Assembly: GCA_017506865.1 (NCBI GenBank)
Contig: JAFCMP010000049.1
Span: forward strand, 310,001-374,000
Origin: Tribonema minus
Lineage: Eukaryota; Sar; Xanthophyceae; Tribonematales; Tribonemataceae
Direction of reading: 5' to 3'
Length of the DNA stretch: 64,000 bases
The translations under genes were made by a program, and so were the position numbers. Positions 34,477 through 48,300 of this stretch are shown here, in pieces. Below the pieces are notes generated by a model, which was not told where the DNA came from, did no database searches, and saw nothing but the letters and a program-made list of their open reading frames with translations. Within the stretch, counting starts at the first letter, position 1, and the number at the start of each line of letters is the position of its first letter.

Positions 34477-36352
34477 CGCGCTTTGAAGAACTCCACTGAT
34501 ATTGCGTGCTGCAATATTGCTCGTGCTGTTTATAATTCTCGTTTAATCTCCACGAGCGGCAGCACCTGCTGAGTGGATGTAACGCAGCCCTCTGTGCAGG
34601 CTTCGGCAGCGAGAGCTGCAATATCTTTCGTAAGATGTCATGTGTCATGTGCCGAAGTTGAGGCGCTTGTCATCACTGTAACGATTAATCTAGCGGCATC
34701 CAAGAACTACCAACATCGTCCAGCATGGAGCGCTCTATGTTCTTCAGCATTGTTTAACTAGTGTCATCTTTAAAGTGACCCAAACAACAAAGCGTACAAG
34801 CACAGCGATTATCGCCCTCAAGAGGTTATCGTTAGCCGGGCCATGATACTGCATGCATGGTACTGCCGGCCATGCGCTACAAGAAATGTCGACCATACTG
34901 ATTGATGTTGAACCATTCACTATGGTAAGCATTTGCAGCGCTCAATACGGCAACAGCGCCACTCGGAAGTGGGTGTGTACTGCAGCGTATATGCATGTGT
35001 CCATCTGCTAGCAGGCATCAATCATTATCTGCTAGCAGGCGTCAATCATTACCATTGTCGCATCAGCAGCCATGCACAGCAATGGCAACATCAACCTTAA
35101 AGTGTTTGGCAGCTCTTCAATGCTTCCTGTTCATGTAGTATCACCTGTGACAGCAACGATTTAGGATCATTCTATATGATCACGACTTGACGCGCTTTGG
35201 TGGCGCTCTTGGTTGCATTGCTAAAGCGCCACTGTTGAACACCACTTGATGCAATGCTGCTGCCAGCAGCTCTAGGGGCGCAAACTGCATTTTCAGAGAT
35301 TGCTAGCGTTGCACAACCTGCATCACACAGCAAGGAAAGAATTGTGTAGGCACGTGGTTTTGGAAGCGAATTGTCACATGAAACAATTTCCAGCTGCCAC
35401 TGGCTAATGTCGGCATCTCTTTGAGTTGTTTCCACACTTCTCTATCCATGGACCAGACACGTGCACTGATGAATTGAGTAGATTGCAATATTTGTACACG
35501 TCATCATGATGGTCATTGCCAGCTCTGCCTCCCCAGCACATTCAAAGAACATCGTGTACAACTGCCGTCACTTTGCAGACCGTCGTGATTGTTGAACTTT
35601 GTTGTGATTGTTGAACTTTCCACAATGCCCTGGCCTACATGTGGCACCGCTACGGGCTGCATTGCTGCTCACTGTGAGCAGTAACGAGCAGCGGCATTTG
35701 ATATTACGTTAGCAGAGTTCACAGCGGCGACCTGCTCCGCCATCGCCAGTAATAGCTTGTTCATCCACAGTCTCGTTCTGAAAGTTCTGTCTTGTTCAGC
35801 AAGGCTGGCACATGTGTGCTAACAGCGAGATAGCACGCTCTGAGGAAGTAGATGCTACTATCAGCAGCGAGCACCTCAGTGTTTGCCTCTATGCTGACCG
35901 GCGATTACCCCCGTGTATATGATGCTGGCAACACAATGTAGAAGCAGAAAATGGGGCTGGGTGGCCACTTGCGACGCCAAATTGGTGGCAACATTACTTG
36001 ACTCAGGCGGCAAAGTCCTTGTCGATGGACGCGTGCAAGTGTATTACCTAGTTGAATGCTTATATATGCCCCTGAACGTCTGATGTACTGATGCTGCCGA
36101 CAGCTGAACCCATCATATACATACGCATGCTCCTAATCCCAGTCATACAAGCCACTGGCGTCACACCCCCTGCAAGTACATGCGCGCTAGCCTAATTCTG
36201 GTCCTCGTGTCATCATGTCAGCCTGTGTTACTTCACATTCTGTGCCATGCCTGCAGCCAGCAACCAGCGTGAGGCAGTGCTCACTTCACCTGCTGCAATG
36301 TCTTTCTAGGCGCAGGAACGCTGGCGATAAGTGCGAAGCGGAGTAAGGAGGC
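34477..36352. promoter_or_regulatory. Upstream region of DDB1
   Basis: No exon-like segment was found between the minus-strand start at 34476 and the DDB1 ATG at 36353. A two-copy 22-bp tandem (ATCTGCTAGCAGGC(A/G)TCAAT) lies at about 35005-35052. A shorter repeat (GTGATTGTTGAACTTT) lies at about 35585-35617. The DDB1 promoter and 5' UTR must lie here or in part of it; the start context is AGGAGGCATGT. Confidence 0.45.
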
Positions 36353-39300
36353 ATGTCTTACAACTATGTGGTCACGGCTCAGCGGCCAACGGCAGTTACA
36401 CACTCGCTGCTGGCTCACTTCACATCTGCCCAGGTACCTAGGAAGTTTTGCCACTGCCATTGTGGGCGATGCGTTGCGTTTAAACTTTGTAGCTGAGGAA
36501 TGACGTTTTGATCATGCGCTTGTTGGCACCTGCTGCTGAAGTGTTGTTGAAGTTTGAAGTTTGGTGGGGTACTCTAGGACACCTGCAATAATGTGTCCCA
36601 CTGCAGCCATGGGCCTCCGTGTCCCCAATGAACACAAAGTTCTGTTTTGAGACGTTCAAAGTGTAGAGGTTTTCAAACGGAGTCTGCGTGTGTGCTACAA
36701 GCACGCAACAAATGGTATCAGGCAAATCTGCCTACAGGATTCCACTTGTGCTGCGCAAGTATTAGCTTGAGCAGCCATCTGTGCCGCCTTCAATGTTGAA
36801 GCTCTGAGATCGATTGCTGCCTTTGTGTTGGATGTTGACGGTTTGGTGTTGTCAGTGCAAACATTGACGGATTTGAAGCCGCTCACGCAGCTCGGTTCTT
36901 GAAAAGCAGTTGCAAAAGTGCATTGCATTGTTGGAAAAATGTTGTCCCTTTGTCCCTTTTGCGTGCATGCCGTGGCATGTACGCTGTTGAACTTGTTATT
37001 CAGCAGACTACCAATTGCCTTGCTACATGCTGTGCCCCGCGAACTATGCATTTCTGCGCCTGTGCCTTGCGCAATTTCCGGATGGCTGTCAGCAACTTCG
37101 TGTTGTGACGTGCCTGTGCATGTCTGTGGTGCTGACAAAATGCATTACGCCCGCCGCTCTTTTTTGTGCAGGATGCCAACCTGATCACAGCCAAGGGAAA
37201 CCGTCTCAACATACTCACGGTGAGCGAGTTTTCTGTGACAACTTCAAGCACAACTTCAAGCGCAGGCTGCAAGCGTTGACGAGCACATCTTTGCATAGTT
37301 TCGCAAGCTCTTAACTTCAAGAGCACGCGCACGTCGCGCATCTCCTGCACCATCAAGGTTTGCTCGCATGATCAGCAAAGCAACAGGTGTGGACTGTCCG
37401 TAGACTGCTGGTACTGCATCACATTCTTGTAAGTACGCAAGCGCACTTAGCTTGGTACTAAGGCTTGATCGTATATTACTTGAACAAATATGTTCTGTAT
37501 CAGCAACCATTACATGCTTGCTTGCTTGCTTGTTTGTTTCAGCGAACATCACATCTCCGCTTGCATTATTCCTCATACATGCACGTGTGCTGGTAGTGGC
37601 CAAGTGCTGACATGAGAGCTCCACTGACGTTTCTCTTTGTCATCAGGTCACTGAGGACGGTCTGCAGGGCATTCATGATGCTCCGCTCTATGGCTCCGTG
37701 GCATGTATGGAGGCATTCCGGCTACCTGGCGAATCCCAGGACCTCCTGTTCATACTGACCGCTAGGTGAGTACGGTATGTATGTCATCGATACAGCCTCA
37801 GCACCGCGTAAATGCGTGCACACAGCGTTGACGGTATGACTTCAAGTGCAACATGCCATGTTGTTGTTAGCGAGGTTGGCGTGCGCCAACAGCTGATGAG
37901 CGTTGTTGAATGTGAACTGATGTGCGTTGAGCAGCAGTTGCTGTAACTGATCTATGTACAGCCCGCCATTCAACGATCTTTTTGATTTCGTTTTTCGTTC
38001 GTGCAGACAACACCTCTTGACCCAGGTGCTGCAGGTTGCTTGTTGAGTCGTTGTGGCAAGCAACCACTGTGGGCTGCTTTGGATAGCATACATTGTTGTT
38101 GAAATAGCCATACATTGTAGATACACGTACCATACTCTTGACAATCACACGGGTCGTTGCTGTAGGTGCACTGCTATCATCAATACAATCTATGTGTCTC
38201 AAAGTGCTGTGCCACCAATTTTTGATTGATTCAATACCAATTTATCTTCCATGTCATGGTTACGCTGCAGGTACCAGTTCTGCATACTGGGGTATGATAC
38301 ACAGGTGCGCTGAGCATTCCATGAGGCATGTAGAGCACTGCTGTGTCACTGTGTTTCCAGGTGTGCATGTGATGCCATCACGTGGGCTGTGTTTGCACAT
38401 GCGAGTACCTGCTTGCATGCAAGAACCTCCGCAGATACCTGGCATGTTGCCCATAGGGTCACTGTGATCAATCGCGTGTGCAGTCAATGCCGCAGTTGCT
38501 GTGCGAGTGGTTCCACTAGCACCTCGTATGTTGCCCATGTTCGCTGCATTCATTGGTATCATTCGTATTGTGTAAGCAGCCCATGCCACATTGTGCTACT
38601 TGAGGCAAGTGGTTGCGGCCTGGCATGTCTGTTGCGTCAACTTGTGTATGCCATCCTTGTCCTTGACACCCGCAAGATGCAAATGCGCAGCGGAAGCGGC
38701 GGATGCACTGTCTGTGTGTGGCAGGACCTTTGCCAAATCTGTGGACATGAACATCAGTTCACTCGCGCTATCCACAGTCACAGCCATCATCATTAACCTA
38801 TCATGCTGTGTTGAACTTGATGCTGGCAGAGTGGTGAGATCCGCACGCGCGGCAAGGGCAACTTGGTGGACCGTATTGGCAAGCCTGCGGATGTTGGGCG
38901 TCTATGCTCCATTGACCCACAGAGCAGGCTCATTGCGCTCTACCTCTACGAGGGCGTGCTCAAGGTGAGGAGCGTCTAACTTGAAGTTATGCTTTGAAGT
39001 AAGCCATTGAAGTGCGCTGCCCATAATGTTTTTACAGTTTTGCAGAGGTATCAGTGCGCTCTACCTCTACGAGGGCGTGCTCAATGTGAGGAGCATCTGC
39101 AATTGAAGTTGTGCCTTGCAGTAAGCCTTTGAGTGTCCAGCCGATTAGATTTCTATCGATGCACAGAGCACGCTCTGACATACTGTATGTTTTAAATGTT
39201 GCGTGCTCAAAGCAAGGAGCGTCTGCGCTTGAAGCCACCGCTTGCGCTTGGTGGTTGCCATTGCATATCAAGCGAAGGGTAGTAGTGTGCCGGTTGTTGA

Positions 39301-42300
39301 TCATGGGTGCACCGCTGAAATCAATGTTTGCGCTTCAAGTTGCAATACTCTGTCCACTAAACTAAGTACTTGGCTATGTACAGCATCGTCTTAGCCTTTG
39401 CATCGCAATGCTGAAGGTGATTCACTGTTGCAGCGTGCAGAGGCATACCATGTTCAGATGGATGTCATGCTCAGTCGAGATACAACAATCACTGCAAATC
39501 ACTGTGCTGTCAACGATGGCGGTTGCATGTTGCATAAGCTCACGGTGACACTGGCTACTACCCCAATCTGCATTGCTTTCCTGTGCTTCGCCTTCAACCA
39601 CAAGAGCTCAAGACTTCTTGGTAATGCACATCACCGCTCAACGCTCCAATGGTTACGTCAGCTAGGCTGCATGGTAACGCGCTCGATGGTAGTGGGCGTT
39701 ACAAATGGTTTAGTTGGTAGTTCAGGGCCCCGTGTTGCCATCACACTAAACCTGCTTACACTCCACGCTATGCGTGCGTCGTGCAGGTGATACCGATAGA
39801 TGCACGCGGCAACCTCAAGGATGCCTTCAACCTGCGCCTGGACGAGTTTCAAGTGCTCGACATACAGGTAAACACGGCAGTTTCAATCACGTCAACCACT
39901 GTCCATCAACGCAAATGTCCTGGTCAGTGGCAGCGCTTATTCCTGTCCAGTGACGCTGGCCATTTGCTTGAGCCAACCTATACCTCTGTGGCTGTTTTGT
40001 CCATGCCATGCAGCTCACTACTTGTGCACCCTTGCCGCATCTGCGTGTTGGCGTTAGCAACAGTGATCTTACTTTAAGGTGTGGTATACTCGAAGCACTA
40101 CTTGAAGTGTATGTAGCGATGCGTTACGCACAGCATTGTGACCCACAACGTTGGGGTGGCTCGTGCAAATACAACCTTAATGATGTCAGCTACATCTATG
40201 CAATGGCATCGCTGACAAACTGTGGAACATGGCATGTGATGTCGCCGTGTTGAAGCACGATAAGCGACCCATGAAGGCACATCGTGATGTTACAGCGCAT
40301 CCTTGCTTTTGGTGCATATTAAGGCTGATTTGGATGCTATGTGCCAAATCTCAAAACGCTTGCTTGACGTACAGCAAATGCATGGCACTGACTTGACATT
40401 TGCACAGCTGGGGTGCAATTTCTGGCCTATTGTCTGCTCTCAACACAAGTGCATACATGCTTGCTTGCCTTCCCTTGGTGTGTCGCTCTGTCAGTTTCTG
40501 CACGGATGCAGCAAGCCCACGCTGGCGCTGCTCCACGCAGATTCCAGGGATGCGCGGCACCTGAAAACATATGTGGTGAGAGTACTACGCCTGCCGTGTG
40601 GGATGAGGCAGTACCCGCTTCAGAACCATGTTATGATGCTTCTCCATGACCCTCACGCACCGCCTGCCGTGTGGGATCAGGCAGTACCCTCTTCAGATCC
40701 ATTTTATTAAGCAACGTCATTACCCTCACCCACCGAGTCAGCGCTGTCAGAGCTAGAAGTACTTCTGTCGATTCCTCAACGGTTGCATGGAGCACGACCT
40801 GCTTTCAATGCACTGCCAGTGGCGTACTTGTAAGTAGTCGAACTTCATCCGGTTGGACACCAAACCCCGCATATGCCTAGTGCATTGCCCTCACATTACA
40901 GCCTTTTTGTAGCCAACGATAGGCCTTCATGTGAGCAATACAGGGCACTACGTTGCTGGAATTGGTGCACTTTGCTTGCATCCAGTCTCTGGCTATCAGC
41001 AAGATGCAGCTGTATTTGCCATCACATCGACCATGTGCCTCGCATCATTGTGTACTCAGCCCCTGTGCTGGTGTGATACATCAGCATTTGGTCATGTTCT
41101 GTTGCTGACACTTTATGCGTTGTCCTCTGTATGCCAGGTGAATGTGCGAGAGAAGGAGCTGGCAGCAGGCCCCTGGCGACACCACAACGTGGAGGCTAAG
41201 GTCGGCAAGCGCAAGAATATAAGCGTGATCACTTACATCATGCAGACCTGGTATCACCTGCGTGCAAGTCATGTCTTTAGAAAGAGTAGCCTTGACATGA
41301 ATGACTGCATGCCAATGTGGAGTTGAATGGCTGCGCTGGCATGCACTGAACTTGTGCGGGAATGCACTTCAAGTATTCCGAAGCAGGTATGATGGTTGCA
41401 GCTCACAATACTGGATCATCAGAAGCTGCTTCAGGTATAGTGCATCCCATGAGCCGCAAAGCATTGCTCAACCGATTGCGCGTCTGATGTCAGTGCCAGT
41501 AATTGTGGATCGTTGCGCCATTTGACTTCTGAGATGCTGGTGTATCCCACGATGCCCCAAATTGAAGTATAAACTGAGTGTGATGCTAATGCTGTGCTTG
41601 CTGATGCCCAAGTTACAGTATTGACTGAGTGTGATGTTGATGCTATGCTTGATTAACAGGCCAGCAAGCTGGTGGCAGTGCCTGAGCCAATGGGAGGGCT
41701 GCTGGTGCTGGGACAGACAACAGTGACATATCACAATGGCATCTCCGTCAAGGCAACACCCATCTCACAGGTACACATGGCCTCTGCGATGTCGCCGAAG
41801 CACTATTTTCTTGTGCTGATTGCCTGAAGAGATTTATTGCGTGGGGCATATCATGGATTGAGGTGCATCTTCGCTGTTCCTTGGTATCTGATATGTGATT
41901 GAACTGCAGTAGTAGCAGCACTTGCACTTGCTCAGTGTGAGCAGTCCCTCTATGGCTTCTTAGTATGGTTTCTCGTCTCATGTTTGCCATGATCATTCTT
42001 CCGGGGCGGTGACATGCCATTTCTTGAACACCTCCATGTGTGATTGCCTTCACTGCATCTCATCAAAAGCACGTGTTTCATTGCGGACGATGATCACAGC
42101 TGTGGGGCGCGTGGGTTATTTTGCGAGGGGCAGTGACACGCCATTTCTTGAACATGTTCATCAAAGATCGCCCCTGCTGCATCTCATGTGTTTGTTTGCA
42201 GACGATGATCACAGCTGTGGGGCGTGTGGACGATACAGGAGGGCGCTACCTGGTGGGAGATATCACGGGGGGGCTCAGGCTCATTGTTCTGTCACCCGAC

Positions 42301-45300
42301 AAAGGTACGGTAACCACCATACTGAGGTTACAGCTGCAGGTTCCAACAAAGGTTGCACAGCATGAAATGGGCGATGCCACTTGCAGTTTTTATCTGTGCT
42401 TGCAAGGTCACATGCTGGTCATATCAGTGTCGTTCACTTCATGGTCATTGCAGCAGTGGTTTGGCAGTAGTCAAGCCTGCCCTGATGTTCCAGCAGCACA
42501 GCAAGTGAGAGCGACAACACACCAGAAGTGAGATCCTGCTATCATCCAGCTCAGCCACACGGGCAACTTGTACTCAACACAAGTTGAGCTGGACTTGTTT
42601 GTGCAGTCACCAACAAGAACCTCCAAGTAGCTGGTGTGGCTGCACTTGATGTTAGGAAGAACCACCAGGTGTTCGAATGCTGGGCCTTGGGGTGCACTGA
42701 CACTCTGCAATTATTGTTGTGTTTCTGTGTCTTCTGACCGCAGACAACAAGGGCGTGGAAACGGTGCACGTGGAGGCGCTGGGGGAGACAAGGTGAGACA
42801 ACAGTGCTCAGCACAGATGCTACGTGGATCTCAGAACAGAGGCATATGAGGGTGTCAGCCTGTATCACAGTGCAGACACGCGGAACAGTATGCACAATAC
42901 CTTCTATACAGGCATTACAGGCATTGCATGCTGCCTGATTGCAGCACAGGTGTGACACTTTGGCGCACGGTATGCAGTACTGATGTGAGCTTATGATGTT
43001 GGACATGGCTCATATGGTCACTGCAGCCTGGCTGCATGAGGCATGCCTTTCTCCAGAGTGACGGCCAGTGCACTGGCGCAGGCTCACTGACATGTGCCCT
43101 GCAACACAATTATTTGACTGATGTTCGAAAGAGCAAACGGCACATGGCCGTTTGGATCATTATTGGCAGGCAGTCGCTTTGGCTCTCTCTTTGCAAGCTG
43201 TGCAATAATGATTGCTAACTGAAAAAGCTGGAGTGCCTTGTGTTTGTGCCCAGCTGCTCAGTAGCGCCATCAGCACTGTAGCAGTGAAACACCTGCTCCT
43301 TGCGCAGAAAACTATACATACCCATACAGCCTGACACCCACTCCTCACACCCTGCTTGCGACTGCAGCTGTGCGAGCTGCATCACATACATTGACGAGGG
43401 AGTGGCGTATGTGGGCAGCACTGGTGGCGACTCGCAGCTGATCCGGCTAATGGAGACCCCGGGGGAGGATGGCTCTTATGTGGAGGTAAACGCTGTTATT
43501 AAGCAACTTGCGCCTGCTGAGCATCAGCACGCATTTGCAGGTGCAGGTTAAGATGGTTTCATCAGCGTGGTAGCAGGAGGCCAGCATCAGACTGATCAAA
43601 CGCCAATGCTTGAAAGCCCAATGCATACCAGCATTATGCAGCTGCAAGCAAGTGCCTACTACGCAGGTTGTATACTGCACTCAAACGCAAGATCGCCATC
43701 GAATCATATTGCTATGATGCAGTTTGCTTTTTTTGGACCACCGCTGTGCCTGCGACCTGGGGCTCATTTTGTGACGCACGACTTGTGAGCTTGCCCTGAT
43801 AGTCTCGGCAAAAAGCAGTTTATGAGCACCACTGCCATCATGGCAGTAAGTACGAGGACGCAATAGTAGATGCTGCACCTGCATGCCGCTTTGTCTGCAA
43901 TGTACAGCTTTCAATGATTTGCCTCTTGGTCCTTTGTTGTGACTGTCAGGTGCTTGAGTCCTTCTCCAATCTGGGCCCTATCGTGGACCTCTGCCTGGTG
44001 GATTTTGACAAGCAAGGGCAGGCACAGGTACATTCGCACACTTGTGAATTCCTTTTGCTGGCAAGTGCCTCAGCTTTAACTTGTTGAAGCGGTGAGCCCC
44101 CCCCCCCCCCCACATTCTCACACATTCATGAGCATGATCTACCTGTGTAACCTCCAACTACTGGCAGGCATGACGTCGTCTTGTCTTGTTCTATCTTGCC
44201 GCGAGCATCGAGATGGAAGCGTGTGATGCAGGATCCCAATGTGAACCCATCTCCAGTTTGAATGCCTTGGTCTGTCTTTTTCCACTAGCAGTGATGCTGT
44301 AAACAGGGGCCTCGACCAAGCAGGCCTTGTATCTGCCGTGCTGAATCACTGCACCAAACGTTGGTTCTGATTTTCTCAGCATTCACTGGCCACTCATGCG
44401 TGTCATTTGGCCTAGCGGGCATGTAGGAAGCAGAGAGGCAACAGCGCAATGCCGTTCCGCTCTCCTTCCACCTTACTTGTGTTGGGCAGCCATGCATGCA
44501 ACGTTGAAGAGCAGTGTCAACGGTGCAGTGCTGATGGGGTTTCCCTTGCAATTGGGCACCTGCTTATGTACTTTGCAGGCTGTCACCTGCAGCGGCTGCT
44601 ACAGGGATGGATCGCTGCGTGTCATTCGAAATGGCATCGGCATCAACGAACAGGTACTTCAATGAGCTGCAGTTATCTCATGCCGTGTCTGGCATCGCAG
44701 CGGGTGCGCAAGCTGCGCAGTTATTAGATCAGTTTGCTGCGCACTTGCATGGCTTGTGACGCCAAGTGATGTGCAGTCGCATGTTGTTCGATGCAGCAGT
44801 GACCTGAACGCTCAACAGGGGCAGAAGTGCGCATCATTCAGGGGTTGCATTTGCTGTGTGTCTTGCGTCGCTGTGCTGCCATTATGCGCATCTGAAGTTG
44901 TGGACACCGCAGCGGCAGACACTTCATTGTTCAAGCAGCCTGTGCTTTAGCCTGTGTCAGACACCGAGCAACTGCTACCTATGCGTCAACCGAGAGTCCG
45001 GCATTGTGCGGACTCCTGCTGTTGATGCCGCAAAACAACAACTCAAGCTCATGGAAGTTGTTTTTGTCACAATCAACAGCCATGGCCATCGTGCCCATGC
45101 TCGGGCTCACATTTCCCGTGTTGCACCTCCGCCTTGTTGTTGCAGGCGTCCATTGAGTTGGAGGGCATCAAGGGCATGTGGTCACTGAGGGAGGGGCATG
45201 CCGCGCCCTTTGACAAGTACCTAGTGCAGTCCTTCATTACAGGTACAGGAGTTGAAGTTTCATTTGCCACCTGCCTACTTGGCGCCGTTTGACCAATACC

Positions 45301-48300
45301 TAGTGCCGTCCTTTATTACAGGTACTGGAGTCATAGATCAATTTGGCACCTGTCTAGCTCGTTCAACTGCAACATATTTACGGGATGCACCATAGCGAGC
45401 TGCAGTGAGTCTGCAGTCCTGTTGCCTTTTATACGTCACATTGAATGGCGCGATAGAAGCGAAGTATAGCGGCCTTATCACTGGCATCCAATTTCTCATT
45501 GATGGGCATGTTCTGATGTTGCAGAGGCTGGTATCGCCCTTTATCATGAAGCCATTGTGCTCCATGTCTGCATTATTACAGTCTCGTGCAGCGGTGCAGC
45601 CCCCTGGAACGCATTTGTGCTCCCTTGTGCACCACACCACACTAGCAGCCGACACATCTGGACATGAGTACACAATGCCCATCACACGACAACGCAAGCA
45701 TTCTATGGCATTCTCGTGTTGACATGTCACACGCCACGCAACAGTAAAAGTGTCTTTGCAGCGCCTCAGCTTTTTTTTTTGTCATCACTCTTCTGTTGAC
45801 ATGCCTCCAAACAACGAGGCATTTTGATGGCAACGTGACTGTCCTCTGTGCTGAATTGGTGTCAACATTTGCGGTCTTGCATAATGCTGCTGTGAAATTG
45901 TGCAAGGTTGATGGTGTCAACAGTGCTCGTGACAGTCCTGTACTTCAGTAGCTTTTTGGTGCCGCACCATGAATGGGCATTTGACTACCCTTTCTGTGTC
46001 AACTGGATGTAGCATGGTTTAGTCTATACCTTTGCATACGTGCATATATCCACTTTCGTACTCACCTAACAATACATGATCTTGCGCGTTGCCACCCCCC
46101 CCCCCCCGCCTGTTGTTGCTTTTGCGACTCGTCTGCCCAGCGCAAGCACTGTGCAAGCCTACGGGTCTCAATATTGCTTAGCAACCTTGTATTTCAGTAG
46201 GTACTTTGAGCCTTTGACTGGGAATTGAAACCTCTCCGTGTCAACTGGATGTAGCAAGATGTACTGCCGTCCATGCTCCCCCCACCTCGGTACTCACCTG
46301 TTTTGCGCACTCCTCCCCCCTCTCTTTTTGCTGCACTTGCAACTCGTCTGCCCAGAGACACGCGTGCTGGCCATCGAGGATGATGAGATGGGAGAGGTCT
46401 GTCAGCAATGCCAACATGTTACTGAGCGTGATCCACCATTTGTACATCCGCACACTCAAGAGCATGCTGTCGTGTTGACTTGCCATTGTTGTTTCGGCAA
46501 GAAAGCCTACTGGTCTGGTTGACAGCATGCAATATCTGGCGCACCAAGTCGATGCGATGTGGCAGCAGACTTGCAACGCACCAATGTCGCCTGTCAACTA
46601 CCACCCCGTGAGAGACTGGCTTGTGATCATGGCACCAAACTGAGTGGTGGACCTGACATGTGGCACTTGCTTCCCTTCTCATTGGCCCTGGGCTGGTCTC
46701 TGGTTTTTGGCTCTATGTCTGCCAAACTGCTGAAAACGTTGACATCCATTCCTCCCTTGTGCGAGTGTTGTAACATACTTTTATGTCAATTTGATGGTAT
46801 TCGGCGCACTTGATTAGCCGTGATCTAAAGTACCATCATCAAGACGGGAGTTTGGCGTACGTGCTTTGTGCCCAGCGTGTATGCCTCCGCATTGTTGTTT
46901 ACGCCCCCAATACATTAAAATGACTCCCATGCTCAATTTGTGTTCTTGCTGTGTTGGTGGCAGGTGGAGATGAAGGGCTTCCTTGGTGGACGCACCATCT
47001 TCTGTGGCAACGTCATCGGAGACCTGGTAGGTTGCTGCAGCTACCGCCATGTGCTTGCATCAAGTCTTGGACCATGTGCAGTATTGCGACGATGAGGTTG
47101 ACAGGTGCACTAGCTACATGACGCTGACATATGGCCAACTGCTGCTCGTATGAGCACTGTTCGCTGCGGGCTTGTCAGAGCAGTGCAGCACTAACGCGAT
47201 TGCGCACTCATGGGGAGGTGCGGCATGCAGTCAGTGTAGGACTACTTACTACCATGCAGACATCAGCAGCGCTGCAAATCAAACCGCAATTATGTAGGGG
47301 TATCACATTGCAGCACTGCGCAGCGCAACAACCATCACTCAGCATGGCCCTGTTGGTCCATGGAGGCTGGCGTACATCTTAGCAGGCAACAATGCCTCCT
47401 ACATGACTTCTGTTAGAATGTGGGCCCACGTGGGCTAGCTCTCTGAGCAGAGCAGACACAGCCATGACACATCCTAGACCCAGATACTGGTGTTGAAGGT
47501 GGCTCTGATATGCTGATGAGCAATCAGTAGCCTTGGGAGGTGGGCATGCCACGGCAGCCGGTGCTGGCTGAGTGAACCACCTGCGCACTCTGGCACCTCC
47601 TCATGGTTTCCCTGTCTCCATGTGCTGGTGTTCACATTGAAAGCTGAGCGGCTCTCATGATTGCAGCAACTGCTCCACCACTACATCACTGAGGCTCGCC
47701 TGGGTCGCATCTCACCAGTGCACAGTTCAAATTTGCACCTGTCAAAACGTTGCCTGCTCCTTGTGTCTCGCTTTTGCGTCTCTTGTTTTGCCAGATACTT
47801 CAAGTTGCGGCGACGGGTGCTGTGTTGCTGGACAGCCGGACGCTGGATGTGGCTTCCACATGGAACCCTCCCGCACCACTGTCCATCATCGTCGCCACTG
47901 CAAATTCCAGGTGAACCTGTGTGTCAAATGTGTTCGTGGTTGCGCTTTGTGTCAGCATGACATGCGTTGAGTGGAGGTCTCGCATAGTGTGTTGTACTGT
48001 GTGGGAACCGAGGCAGTCACACAAGCGCGAGGACGTGTTCAGAGTGCGCACTCTGGTTGCTCAATGAATGAAACACGAATTAAAAGGTCGTTGAGCTCTA
48101 GGTGACAAGGGGTGGTTAGCCGCAAGTGCCTTCCACCAAAAAGAATGCTAGAAGGCTCGGAATGGCCATTATTTGGCTTTTTAAAGCTACTGTTTGCTGC
48201 ATCCTAAAACGTCTGTGATGGTTCGAGACTATACATTTTGTGTGCGTAATCAGATGTTATGCTTAGAAGCATTTGTCATCTAGCGGTTCCAAGTACTTGA

